A DNA stretch of 64,000 nucleotides. Origin: Macrotrachela quadricornifera (Eukaryota > Rotifera > Eurotatoria > Philodinida > Philodinidae). Each line of letters begins with the position of its first letter. The stretch's first letter is position 1. Both the position numbers and the translations under genes were made by a program. The notes below the pieces were generated by a model. That model had not been told where the DNA came from. It saw only the letters and a program-made list of their open reading frames with translations, and made no database searches. Positions 12,431 to 22,737 of the stretch are shown in pieces. The stretch is from positions 1,032,113 through 1,096,112 of the forward strand of contig JAJEKB010021607.1 of the NCBI GenBank assembly GCA_022393335.1, read 5' to 3'.

Positions 12431-13490
12431 TCAATCTACTTTGACTTTACTCATAAAAATGAATACGAGAATCCATGCGATAAATAGAGTGACAAGTTCA
12501 CATGTAAGTAGTACGTAATATTCATTTGACGACACCACCACGACGAAGGCAACAATCACGCCTAGGCAAGATAATAGGTTAGGTGTAAATGGTCTACCCC
12601 ATATAATAATTGGAATAATGGCGTCTAATACTGAACATATAAACACGATCGATTTGCAAATAATAAACCAACCAGTTGTACTTGGACATGTCAAAGGTAC
12701 TTTAGGTAAATCCATATAACATTTGTTCGCTACTAATATTTCTGGACAAGTATTATTGATCTTTTGTATAAAATCAAGACGATTCGTCACATCAGAGATA
12801 CAAGTACAACTAATTGCTAAAGGATCATCTTTAGCCAAATATACTGCATGTGTTGATAGAGTTGCCAACGAAGTTAATGTACCTAATATGAAAGGGATCA
12901 GTATCATAAACAGTCTTTTATTTTGATGCAACCATATGTCGATCTAAATAAAGCTAAACAAGTGAAATATTTCCTTGAGTAATCGCTATGAACACTTATT
13001 CGCAGTTGCTCAGGAAGAATTCATTGCGTTAGCTCTATTTTTTCCATCTACTTGATTACGTGAAAAAAAGACAGGGTTTACTAACGAATTCCTTATATAT
13101 GACAAACTTTAACAACAAAGTAAATTTTAGTTACCGTATCGTCTTCCATCAATGATGTGTATTTTATCTAAAACAGACCAAATAGAAGAGTTTAAGCCTA
13201 TAAATAAATAAAATCCAAAATTTTCAGAGAGTTTTCATCATTCTAATTAATGTTGATTATTATAAACTTCATCTAAGAGTATATCTAATTAGAACTTATA
13301 ATTGAAAATAATAACAGACGACTCTACTAATGGTAACCATCAGGAAAAAAAATCATCCTTTTTCAATAATTATTTCAGTTTCCTCAATATTTCATCTTAA
13401 AGGAAATGATCTGTGTTCTTTTCGACAAAGACTATCGACAATCTTTAGAAAATAATTTCGAATCATTATCTGTTTCAACTGCTTTCTCAG
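12346..13490. repeat. Inverted duplication, arm A
   Basis: This block recurs in reverse orientation at about 20732-22737. The shared sequence runs from the (ca)n tract, through the four-TM gene, through its 5' region (for example the phrase cacgtaatcaagtaga, on the opposite strand here), and up to gctttctcag at 13481-13490. There arm A is cut off by the left end of a hAT transposon. Nucleotide identity looks high, with scattered differences and one 0.85-kb insertion in arm B. Confidence 0.85.
12431..12907 (-). CDS. Small four-TM membrane protein (copy A)
   Basis: A 158-aa protein from the first in-frame ATG (12907). The frame stays open for at least eight more codons upstream (…WLHQNKRLF) in both paralogues and follows an AG acceptor-like TTTATTTAG, so a short first exon may exist. 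TM1 is residues about 1-22 (MILIPFILGTLTSLATLSTH). A 50-residue Cys-rich loop follows (CTC, TCPEIL, NKCYMDL, LTCPSTTGW). TM2 is GWFIICKSIVFICSVLDAII, and TM3 and TM4 are near the C-terminus before a short basic tail (SKVKVD). The conserved Cys suggest an extracellular disulfide loop. It is a near-twin of the gene at 22171-22647, and both frames are intact despite about 10% protein divergence, which argues for selection. Unknown function; only the topology can be stated. Confidence 0.7.
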   Translation of the reverse strand: MILIPFILGTLTSLATLSTHAVYLAKDDPLAISCTCISDVTNRLDFIQKINNTCPEILVANKCYMDLPKVPLTCPSTTGWFIICKSIVFICSVLDAIIPIIIWGRPFTPNLLSCLGVIVAFVVVVSSNEYYVLLTCELVTLFIAWILVFIFMSKVKVD

Positions 13491-13839
13491 CAGTGTTTTT
13501 AATATTAAGTGCCACAAGCAAGAACAAAGTACCCATGGTACTTACAATTTTAAAAAAGTACCGTGTTTTGCACTTTGCTCGAAAAAACAAAATACTATCA
13601 AGGTATTTTGTAAAATAAAAAAGTACTTTGCTTATTTATTCGCCATTGTTTAAAAGTTGCTCTTCTTCCTTTTGTTTATATAGTCTATTCTATATATAGA
13701 TGGAGCTAAGGAGTTTTTTTTAAAATTCAATCGAATGAATCATTGAAATTTCTTTTCTTTTCCTATATATTGTATTGAACTTTGTTTTTATAGATAAATT
13801 TACTTGTTGTTATTTAATATTTAGTTTTCGCACTTCTTT

Positions 13840-13975
13840 AATCTATATTTATTTATTCAATTGCTATATTTCATTTATATTTGTTCATACAATTGCTGTA
13901 CTTCATTTATATTTTTATTCATACAATTGCTTGTACTTCATTTATATTAATTTATTCGATCGTTTTACTTAATTT
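13840..13975. repeat. Short tandem repeat in the transposon leader
   Basis: Three to four diverged copies of an approximately 45-bp unit containing 'catacaattgctgtacttca' and 'tttatat' lie in the 5' untranslated part of the hAT element. Repeats in subterminal regions of hAT elements can bind transposase; that role is only inferred here. Confidence 0.5.
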
Positions 13976-14080
13976 GTATTTATTTATTAAATTGATCAAT
14001 TTAATATATTGTGAAAATATTAGGTGAGTGCAATAATATTACTATTTACTTTTCTTTATTTAGTATGTACGATTATATTT

Positions 14081-17000
14081 ATGATTATGATGGAACAAAC
14101 AAATCTTGATAAACCATCTGGTGCAACATTATTAACAACTAATATTAATATTAATAATCTTCAAGGTGAGCAGATTTTAAAGGATCGATTTCATTTATTT
14201 GTTAATAATAATAAAATTTTAGATCAAGAAATAGTTATTATTGATGAAATTGAGACGGAAATTATAATAGATTCATCTAATGAAAATACAACACTCATAT
14301 CAACAAAAGTGGCCATGGATCATGATTATGATATAGGAACCGTCAATGCAGCAACAACAACAGTCCATTCATCAAGTAAATCATCAAAGAAAACAATTCG
14401 TCGTTATTTGCCTGCATGGGAAAAACAACAAGAATCATTTTATAAAACATATACATTTGATATATATAATATTAGACACGAGAAAGTCGTTTGTTGGTTA
14501 TACAACAAAAAAGGTAAAGATGGAAATGATAGTCTTGGATGTAAACTTTGTGAAAAGTATCAAAAAACATTGAATTCAAATGGAAAAATTAATTTATGGT
14601 GTACAACGGGTTATAAAATAATGAAATTATCAAAAATAAAAGAACATAAAGAAAATGAAGTTCATAAACAAGCACAAGAACTTGAATTAAAAACAGCATC
14701 TCATTCTCAACCTACTTGGACAACAACACAAATAAAAGAAAGAAATAAACATGAAGCTGCAATACAAAATTGAATTCTTTCTGCTGTTTATGTCTGTCAA
14801 CAAGATCAATCTCTCAACTCGTTTGAGAAATTATGTACATTGATTGAAGCTCTTGGTGTTAAATTATTACCAGCAGAAATAGGTGGTGTATCATATCGTA
14901 ATGACAATGCAGCTCTTGATTTTTTACGTCATGTTGCTTCGTATTTACATGAAGAAATTCTTGAAAAGATAAAAAAAAGTCCGTCTATAGGTAAAAATAA
15001 ATAAAAAATGTTAGTCCTAATTTTATTGACTATTTTAGGTTGGATGCTTGATGAAAGTACATCTCGTACCGTAGAAAAAAGCTTGATAATCTATGTCAGA
15101 TATTTTGAAAATGATGAAGCTAAAACAAGTTTTTATGGCATATTAGCTTTAGATGGTGATGGCTCGGCTGATAATATAGTCAAATGTATTGAATCATTAT
15201 GGAGAGCCGATGATTTAAATCCTGAAAAAACCTGTTGGTTTGCAACTGATAATGCTGCTACATTTACAGGTACTGTGCCTTTTTTTTTTTTGAATTATCA
15301 AATATAATTATTGTAGGGATAAACAATGGTGTTATTGTTAAATTAAAACGCGATTTTGGTCTAGATTTTGTTGAATTAAATACATGTGTAGCACATACAT
15401 TTGCATTGGTAGGAAATCAAGCTGGATTTATTAAATATGGTATGTAACATATACTTTTATTCATTAATAAAAAAAGTGTTCTATAGATAATGAAGAAAAA
15501 CCTAGAAAACGCGAATTAATTTCTAAACTGGAAGGTACAATAGGAAAAATTTATCAGTATTTTGGTTCAAGTGCCACTCGAACCTTCAAGCTCAAATGTT
15601 GGCAAAATTTGTTGGAAATTCCCGAATTGAAATTTAAAAGGTTATTTCAAATTCGATGGACAGCTATTCGAAATTCAATAAAACCAATCATATTAAATAT
15701 TACACCAGGTAAACATTTATATAAATTGCTTTATCTTCATGTTTTTATTCTTGGGATTCTGTTATAGAAAATCAAGCATTATTAGCAACACTTCAAGAAT
15801 CCAAATTTGATAAACGTTTAACCAACAATGATCGTCAAGTGGCGACGGATCTTTTAACATCAATAATAGATGATGAATTTTTATTTATGATACATTTTCA
15901 TCATGATTTACACGAATGCGTATTAGGTAAGGTAATTTTTATTGTTTCTTGTGATTCTTTTATTTCAATTATAGGTGATTTAACAAAAATTCTTCAGAAT
16001 GATGATTTACCATATTTTACTTTTATGAATATATTAAATGAAAAAAAAACTATTTTAAACAATTGGTTAAAACAAAAGAAAGAATCACAACCTGTTCTTG
16101 GTCCATCATTAACTGAATATGTCAACCATGTGAAGAAGAACAATTCCTATGGTGCTTTTTCGATTGCTGCAACTGATCGTTTAAAAATGTACCGTGAGTG
16201 TTTTACTCATATTAGTAATTTACTATTAGAAATAGATCAGAGATTTAAACCATCAAAAGTTCAACAATCATTTGTTGTTTTATTCGAGCCTGATTATCTG
16301 ATTAAAAATAAAGATCAAGTTTCTAAATCTAATTATGGTCGTCAAGAAATCGAATATCTTTTGTGCAAGTATAAAAATCTTACTGATTTTAATACGTCTC
16401 AATGTCGTAGTGAATGGGAAATTATAAAAGTATCATTAAGTGAATTTGTATCAAATAATCAACAGGAAAATTCCAGAAGAAAATTCTGGCAATCATTTAT
16501 CACATGGAAAGAAGCTATTGATCATTCATTTCGTGATCGGTATAAAAACGTTTTAATATTGTTATCGATTTATTTAATATCACCAATTAATTCGTGTGAA
16601 TGTGAACGTGGATATTCAGTTTCTAATCGTATTCAAACGAATGGTCGTTCAAGAATTATGATCAATACTCTTGATGTGTTAATGAATATAAGATTACTTT
16701 TTCCATATGATTTACGAAGGTAAACTATTGTTTCATGTAAAACCAAAGATTACAATGCTTTTTTCGAATTGTTTTTAGTGACCAATGTCGGAATATTATT
16801 GAACGAGCCTATAGATCATGGAGTGGACGAGATGAAAATCGTCGAATTAATCGTACAAAATTAATTCTTGATGTACCTGATGATTATATTCCAACAAGAC
16901 AAGCTCGTTCCACTGGTACTCAAAAACGACGTCTTACAACAACTGATGATTATCTAATTAAACCGAAAAAACAAAAAGCTAAAGCTATTAAATGCGCTTA

Positions 17001-17211
17001 TGGTTGTGGTAAATGTATAGCTGATGATGATCCAACAGAAATACATGCAATTCAATGTTGCCATCAGCAAGAATTTTATGATTGGATAGAAGATAACTGT
17101 TCTCGTTGGTTATGCAATACTTGTCGTATTAAATTAGGAATTTCTACTGAATCAACTACATGGTTTTGTGAAGATTGCATCGACATGCATGAAGAAGAAG
17201 AAAAACAATAG
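14081..17211 (+). pseudogene. hAT transposase with C-terminal PHD-like zinc cluster, one nonsense codon
   Basis: Seven exons: 14081-14990, 15039-15269, 15317-15439, 15487-15708, 15768-15926, 15975-16719 and 16779-17211. All introns are GT-AG and under 65 bp, and the summed length is 2823 nt (941 codons) in one frame. A leader intron is likely at 14024-14063 (gtgagt...tttag). Domains: acidic N-terminus; zinc finger with Cys138, 154, 157, 174 and His189, 195; RNase-H-like core with LDESTSR and FATDNAATFTG; hAT dimerisation region (CECERGYSVSNRI, about residue 755). A Cys-rich tail at about 867-925 follows (CAYGCGKC, CCHQQEFYDW, CNTC, CEDC) and looks PHD-like. The only lesion is TGA at 14771-14773 (residue 231), consistent with a CGA to TGA change. 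Everything else is intact, so inactivation is recent, or the base is an error. It resembles the host-domesticated ZNF862/KIAA1586 type of hAT. Confidence 0.85.
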
Positions 17212-17536
17212 TAATTTATATTTTATTTTGTTTTTCTTTTATTGTATATACAGTAGTAATGGTAAATTCAGAGAGGTATTTATTTAACTTAGTCAGATGA
17301 GTATGTGTCTTTTTTTTTATCTTTATCTACAACTTTTTTGTATATTGTTTTTTGTACTGAAACATTTTATTAATTAAAAAAGGTCAATAATGTATTTTTT
17401 TCTTTCTTTTCCTTAACATTTCTTTCTTTTGGTACTTTGGGCACTTGCTATATAAAACAAAGTACCCTATAGCACTTTGCCAATAGAAGCAAAGTACCTA
17501 AATGTACTTTATTTTAGATTTCTATTAAAAACCCTG

Positions 17537-18197
17537 CTTAAATATAAGAATTAGATTGACATTTTCTAAAAATTTCACTTGATAATTGTAAGTTTTATTT
17601 GGTTGAAAATGTGTATTTGGTTCGATCACTCATTGATCCATTACTATCAACCAATGAAATGATTTTTTCGTATTATGTGATATATGCATTGTTGTTCTAT
17701 TATAATTCAATTGAAGTCAATTTCCGATCCGATGACAAGATCGTATCATATATTTAAACATTATTTCTGCTATAGTATTTCTAACACCAGGTGTCTACCA
17801 TGGGAGTACAGTATCTAAAATTCTTGCTCATTTTGATTTACACTTTGTTGAGAAAAACAAAGTATCACGTGGATACTTTGTAAAGACAATTAACACTTTT
17901 CTTTCTCATAAGAATAAAGATTCTTTTATTTATTAATCTTTGTTTTTGGAAAAAAAAGATTTTTTTTATCTCTCTTTATTAAGATAAAGATTTTATTTAT
18001 CTTTATTTCATAAGGTAAAGATAAAGTAACATCCCTATTAGTCAACCGTTTTTATGATATATCATAATTAATCGGAAATAATCGCGATTTTTTACGAGTT
18101 AAAAGTCGTCGATTAATTGTGATTTTTATACAAAAATCCACGATTTTTCAAATATCGCGATTAATCGCCAAAAGTGTGGCGATTTTTATGATATCGA
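17537..18197. other. Intergenic between transposon and fold-back
   Basis: No gene seen. 17840-17885 has another caaagtat / atactttg pair resembling the subterminal words of the hAT element just upstream. 18060-18180 has several palindromic copies of cgattaatcg-like words, perhaps the end of a small element. The limits cannot be fixed. Confidence 0.35.
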
Positions 18198-19143
18198 AAG
18201 TAACATATGAGTGATTCAAGAATGAATTTTAGTGTTTTGTTTTGATATTTTTACATGGTTCGATAGCTCGTCGAGCTCTACAAAACTGTATATACTAAAA
18301 ATTTTTTGAGGCAGGATTCTCAGATAGAAAGAATAAAAAATCACTTAGAAAATACTAAAAAAAATGTAACAAAATTCAACTTTTTTCATTTGAGAGAAAA
18401 ATACACGGTTTTTCAGTAAATATAGTTCTTTTCATTATTTTCGGTTACAGAGACGTTACAAAATGTAACTAACAGATACAGCGTGAAAAATTGCGTCTAC
18501 TGATTACATTTCGTAAGGTCTCTCTTACCGAAAATAATGAAAAGAACTATATTTACTGAAAAACCGTGTATTTTTCTCTCAAATAAAAAAGGTTGAATTT
18601 TGTTACATTTTTTTAGTATATTCTAAGTAGTTTTTTATTCTTTCTATCTGAAACATCTGCCTCAAAAAATTTTTAATATATAGGGTGGCCCATAAGTAAC
18701 GTGACCAACTAAAAATTGAATATCTCCATTACGGTTCGACCCAACGGGCTTATTTTTTTTTACCAAGAATAAAGGGATGTTCAAGGTTTATATCCATAAA
18801 GACAAACCTAGAGATACCCTTTGTTAAGTATCATTATTGACTTCAACAAGAAAAATTTTACTTTTTCACAGATAGAATGAGAAATCGTATACTTAACAAA
18901 GGGTATCTCTAGGCATGTCTTTATGGATATAAACCTTGAACATGCCTCTATTTTTGGTAAAAAAATGAGCACGTTTGGTCGAACCGTAATGGAGATATTC
19001 AATTTTTAGCTGGTTACGTTACTTATGGGCCACCCTGTATAAAATTTTGTAGAGCTCGTCGAGTGATCGAACCATGTAAAAATATCAAAACAAAATACTA
19101 AAATTCATTCTTGAATCACTCATATGTTACTTTTTTATCTGAC
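18198..19143. mobile_element. Long palindromic (fold-back) element
   Basis: The left arm starts aagtaacatatgagtgattc and the right arm ends gaatcactcatatgttactt. The arms, about 280 bp each, are almost perfectly complementary and include gttcgatagctcgtcgagct and acacggtttttcagtaaata blocks. The centre lies near 18460-18500. The right arm is split by a mariner-like MITE (18681-19037), which must be younger. No ORF. Sequence to its right (19144-19310) resembles the ends of fold-backs at 39 and 62 kb, so this may be the inner part of a larger element. Confidence 0.8.
18681..19037. mobile_element. Mariner-like MITE nested in the fold-back
   Basis: The ends AGGGTGGCCCATAAGTAACG and CGTTACTTATGGGCCACCCT are inverted repeats that continue for about 60 bp (…attgaatatctccattacgg…). 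They are flanked by TA (18679-18680 and 19038-19039). Internally there is a second palindromic part (atatccataaagacaaacctagagatac / gtatctctaggcatgtctttatggatat). TA target duplication and this terminus fit Tc1/mariner. No transposase. A decayed relative is at 62521-62723. Confidence 0.8.
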
Positions 19144-19310
19144 AAAAAGCATAAAATTTCTTAAATTCGACATCAAAAAGTTTTCATAACTCTTACAATT
19201 TAGCATCAAAACATCCCATTTTTGACGAGCTTTAATTTGGTATAAAAGTGCTTATGTATGCTATTTGAAATTATAATGTTACTCGCCTGGAAAAATATTT
19301 TTATACACCC
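19144..19310. repeat. Partial copy of the dispersed fold-back family
   Basis: The segment with cccatttttgacgagcttta, gctatttgaaattataatgt and a terminal acaccctg matches, with changes, the right ends of the palindromic elements at 38898-39480 and 61997-62520. Only this side is present here. Confidence 0.5.
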
Positions 19311-20731
19311 TGCATATTTAAGGACTAGCGTATACTGGTAAAAAAATGATATTTTAAAAAGAAATATAAAGAGAAATATGATGAACGCTTTACTCTCTGA
19401 AGTCGTTCAAGAAGAGCCACTGATAAAAACTACAGAAATAGAGTATTAACCTTCCCAATATTCCAATTGTATAGGCTAATCGAGCAGGTACATTACTTTT
19501 TGCGCAGGAGAATTTAATATCTACAGTGACCATTGATACGCGAAGGGAACGGAAGGACTTCAAAACCGTACTTCTTCTTTTTTTATTATAGTATTAATTA
19601 GACAAAATATGTCATCGCTTTCTTTTTATTTAACTAAACTAAAAAAGAAAGCTACGTATATGAAAAGATATTTTAAATCCGCATGTATTCGTCGCAAAGA
19701 TTTGTTAGAAATATATATTTTTTTTGACCAATTACGACACCAAGAAAGATATTTAATCGATTAGGGATACAATATTTTCATGATATGAACCATGCCCTCT
19801 TTCTGTTCAATAATCGTTTCAGGGTTCATGTTCTATCTTATCATGCTTTATCTGCGAAATCATTGCGAGTTTTTTGAAACAGATTTAGGTTCATGGGAAA
19901 CATTTCCGTCGATATAGATCATACAACGCGCCATCAAAATTTGTATTTTCTGTGAGTAAAACACATTATGTTCTTAAAATTCTGTTTTTTTTTTAAATTT
20001 TTTTTAAAATTATCGATTTTATAAGTCATATATCTCGGAAGCGGAGCACTGAAAAACAATATTTTCTTTGCGAATCGATAGCCTATGGTACTTACTACAG
20101 ATATTGTCTGAGGAATTTTAAAATGTAATGCTGCCTTCATTCTCTGCAAACTTTTTACAAATGAATCAAAAATGACCTATTAGGATATGAAGGATTAATT
20201 TAGTCACATTTCGTAGACGGTAATTTTTTACACTGTTGTATATTTACATTGTAAAGGAAATTTCAGACCTCTTCGCGGAAGGGAAAGCGTTGATTTATAG
20301 GCAACAATACCAAGGAAACTTCCGATTCTTATATTTCTTCGTCGACTCCAAAAAAGACGGGATTTCTTCGTGAACAATCTGATCATGATAAGAATGAGTG
20401 AGTTTTTACTATAATCGGATTCGTCAATATCACATATTGCTAACGATAAACTTGATAAACCTTCTTTATTAAACTCGTTTTAGAATATTAATACTGAAAA
20501 GTTGCAAAATCTGCCACCTGAGGAAGAGAACAATATTGAAACAACTACTGATATCATTGATATTAATCGTTGATGCAGTGATCTAGTTGCTCAACTCAAA
20601 CCCATCTCATATCCAAGAAACCTCGAGAATAGGTCATTTATATGACAGTGGCACGGCAGAGATAATGGTTAGAATATGCAATAGTAGGGGAGCTCAGCTC
20701 CCTCTACGCAAAATTTCTGGTTACGCTCCTA
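19311..20731. other. Gene-free spacer with a dispersed repeat
   Basis: No gene is supported. 19925-20165 resembles 46500-46710 in order and wording (gcgccatcaaaatttgtatt..., aactatcgatttt-like and ctgcaaactttttaca / ctgtaagctttttacag ends), so it is probably a low-copy dispersed repeat of unknown type. The open frame at 20587-20790 lies at the edge of the inverted duplication and has no domain. Confidence 0.4.
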
Positions 20732-21234
20732 CTGGGAAAGCAGTTGAAACAGATAATGATTCGAAATTATTTTCTAAAGATTGTCCATAGTCTTTGTTGA
20801 AAAGAACACAGATCATTTCCTATAAGATAAAATACTGAAGAAACTGAGATAATCATTTAAAATGGATGATTTTTTCCGATGGTTACCATTAGTAGAGTCG
20901 TCTGTTATTGTTTTCAATCATAAATTCTAATCAGATACGCTCTCAGATGAGATTTATAATAATCAACATTAATTAGAATGATGAAAACTCTCTGAAAATT
21001 TTTGATTCTATTTGTTTATAGGCTTAAACTCTTCTATTTGGTCTATTTTAGATAACAACACACAAAATTATTCATGGAAAACAATACGGTAACTAAAAAT
21101 TACTTTGTTGTGATAGTATTTATAGAAGACATATGGTTGTGTTTCGAAAAAGAATCAAATTAGAATTGAATAAAATCAATTTGTGAAACTAGAATACAGA
21201 TCGAAAATCTTCATCATCTCATATTAATATCCAG

Positions 21235-21806
21235 TTCAGAGATAAGTAGTCGTGGGTATTTTTTGACTAGCTTTTGATAGAAATTAGATAGAGACCTGCA
21301 GTTTTCATCGTTGGAAAGAGCAGACGAAGAAGCATCGAACCATATATGGAAAGATTTTTAACGACTTTCCTAAAGGTTTTACATTAAACTTTAAGAAAAA
21401 CAGCATGCCTTTCATAGTCACAATATTAATCTATCTATTTCCAGGAGTGTGCTAGAATCGTTAGACAAAGAGCCACAAAGCTATATCAAGATTCTATCAC
21501 CGACTGCTACCAGTAAGATATTTAAACCATCAAAGCACAATTTATCCCTACATTTTTTCATCAAAATAATCGAAAAATGCAAGTTTTTGTAGTATTTTGA
21601 TGAAAAATCACTTTTTTAACCTAGAAGAAAAAAAGCAATTCTTTGAAAGCGTTTGACTAAAACCTTTAAGAAAGTTGTTACAAAATCTTCCAATATATAG
21701 TTCGATGCGTCTTCATCTACTCTTTTCAATGGTGAAAACCACAGGTTTCTATCTTGTTCCTATCAAAAGTTAATCAAAAAAATACCCACGGTCACTTATC
21801 TCTGAA
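21235..21806. mobile_element. Fold-back element inserted in arm B
   Basis: Inverted ends ttcagagataagtagtcgtg (left) and cacttatctctgaa (right) continue inward for about 150 bp (gtgggtattttttga..., gaaagagcagacgaagaagc / gcgtcttcatctactctttt). Arm A lacks this block, so it arrived after the duplication, or arm A lost it. No ORF. Similar wording (cgatctgcgattttcac, gaaagag) recurs near 40.45 and 55.1 kb. Confidence 0.65.
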
Positions 21807-22170
21807 ATAGACACTAGTAGAATCACATTACCAACGATCAAAGACATTTTAAATGATCGTCAATTCAAAACAAAAAGCTTGTCAATGCTAATACTTTTTT
21901 AATATTTACAGGTTCTTTTGAAGCAGTCTACGAAAACATGTCAAGTAGAAGCTTGCATCGAATTGAGGAACTCTGTCGTATATGGGGAATTTGTTAGTAA
22001 ACCCTGTCTTTTTTTCACGTAATCAAGTAGAAGGAAAAAATAGAGCTAACTCAATGAATTCTTCATGAGCAACTGCGAATAAGTGTTCATAGTGATTACT
22101 CAAGGAAATATTTCACTTGTTTAGCTTTATTTAGATTGATTTATGGTTGCACCAAAATAAAAAACTATTT

Positions 22171-22647
22171 ATGATACTGATCGTTGCCATGTTAGGTATA
22201 TTAACTTCGTTGGCAACTCTATCAACACATGCAGTATATTTGGCTAAAGATGATCCTTTAGCAATTAGTTGTACTTGTATCTCTGATGTGACGAATCGTC
22301 TTAATTTTATACAAAAGATCAATGATATTTGTCCAGAAATATTAGTAGCGAACAAATGTTATATGGATTTACCTAAAGTACCTTTGACATGTCCAAGTAC
22401 AACTGGTTGGTTTATTATTTGCAAATCGATCGTTTTTATATGTTCAGTATTAGACGCCATTATTCCGATTAGTATTTGGGGTAGACCATTTACACCCAAT
22501 CGATTATCTTGTTTAGTCGTGATTGTTGCCTTCGTCACGACTTTGTTATCAAGTCAATATTATGTAGTATTTACATGTGAATTTGTCACTCTATTTATCG
22601 CATGGATTCTCGTATTCATTTTTATGAGTAAAGTCAAAGTAGATTGA
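22171..22647 (+). CDS. Small four-TM membrane protein (copy B)
   Basis: A 158-aa protein from the ATG at 22171. As in copy A, the frame continues upstream through WLHQNKKLF after an AG at the end of TTTATTTAG (about 22134), so a short 5' exon is possible. Four hydrophobic segments are present (MILIVAMLGILTSLATLSTH; GWFIICKSIVFICSVLDAII; SCLVVIVAFVTTLLSSQYYV; CEFVTLFIAWILVFIFM). Between TM1 and TM2 is the same Cys-rich loop (CTC, CPEIL, NKCYMDL, LTCPSTTGW). The tail is SKVKVD. Differences from copy A concentrate in the TM segments, while the loop is almost identical. It lies in arm B, transcribed away from arm A. Function unknown. Confidence 0.7.
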   Translation: MILIVAMLGILTSLATLSTHAVYLAKDDPLAISCTCISDVTNRLNFIQKINDICPEILVANKCYMDLPKVPLTCPSTTGWFIICKSIVFICSVLDAIIPISIWGRPFTPNRLSCLVVIVAFVTTLLSSQYYVVFTCEFVTLFIAWILVFIFMSKVKVD

Positions 22648-22737
22648 TTTGATGTTAAAATCTATATATTTCTTTTTTTTCACTTGATGTTCTCATTGAT
22701 GATGTGTTCATTTCATGTTGTGTGTGTGTGCACTTGT

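Larger units (their letters stand above)
13491..17536 (+). mobile_element. hAT-superfamily transposon, 4.0 kb, with transposase
   Basis: The ends match as inverted repeats: CAGTGTTTTTAATATTAAG at 13491, and CAGGGTTTTTAATAGAAAT read inward from 17536. Just inside both ends are repeated 'caaagtac' / 'gtactttg' words (13524-13620, 17437-17512), probably subterminal transposase-binding sites. It encodes the seven-exon transposase at 14081-17211. No 8-bp target duplication is visible (tttctcag versus cttaaata). The left end is exactly the inner limit of inverted-repeat arm A, so the flank was probably rearranged after insertion. Confidence 0.75.
20732..22737. repeat. Inverted duplication, arm B
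   Basis: Reverse-oriented copy of 12346-13490, from ctgggaaagcagttgaaaca to the (tg)n tract at about 22726-22735. It carries the second four-TM gene. A block of about 850 bp (roughly 21116-21965) has no counterpart in arm A and contains a fold-back element. The arms flank about 7.2 kb holding the hAT transposon and the palindromic elements. Confidence 0.85.

Noticed and set aside
14024..14080. Extended N-terminus of the transposase
   Set aside because: It would start at GTG and covers what looks like a leader intron (gtgagt...tttag).
15839..16723. Single long ORF in the hAT transposase
   Set aside because: It reads through the intron 15927-15974 by chance; the spliced model joins cleanly and matches transposase motifs better.
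22131..22355. Minus-strand ORF over the four-TM gene (also 12723-12926 +)
   Set aside because: Antisense shadow, conserved only because the gene pair is conserved.
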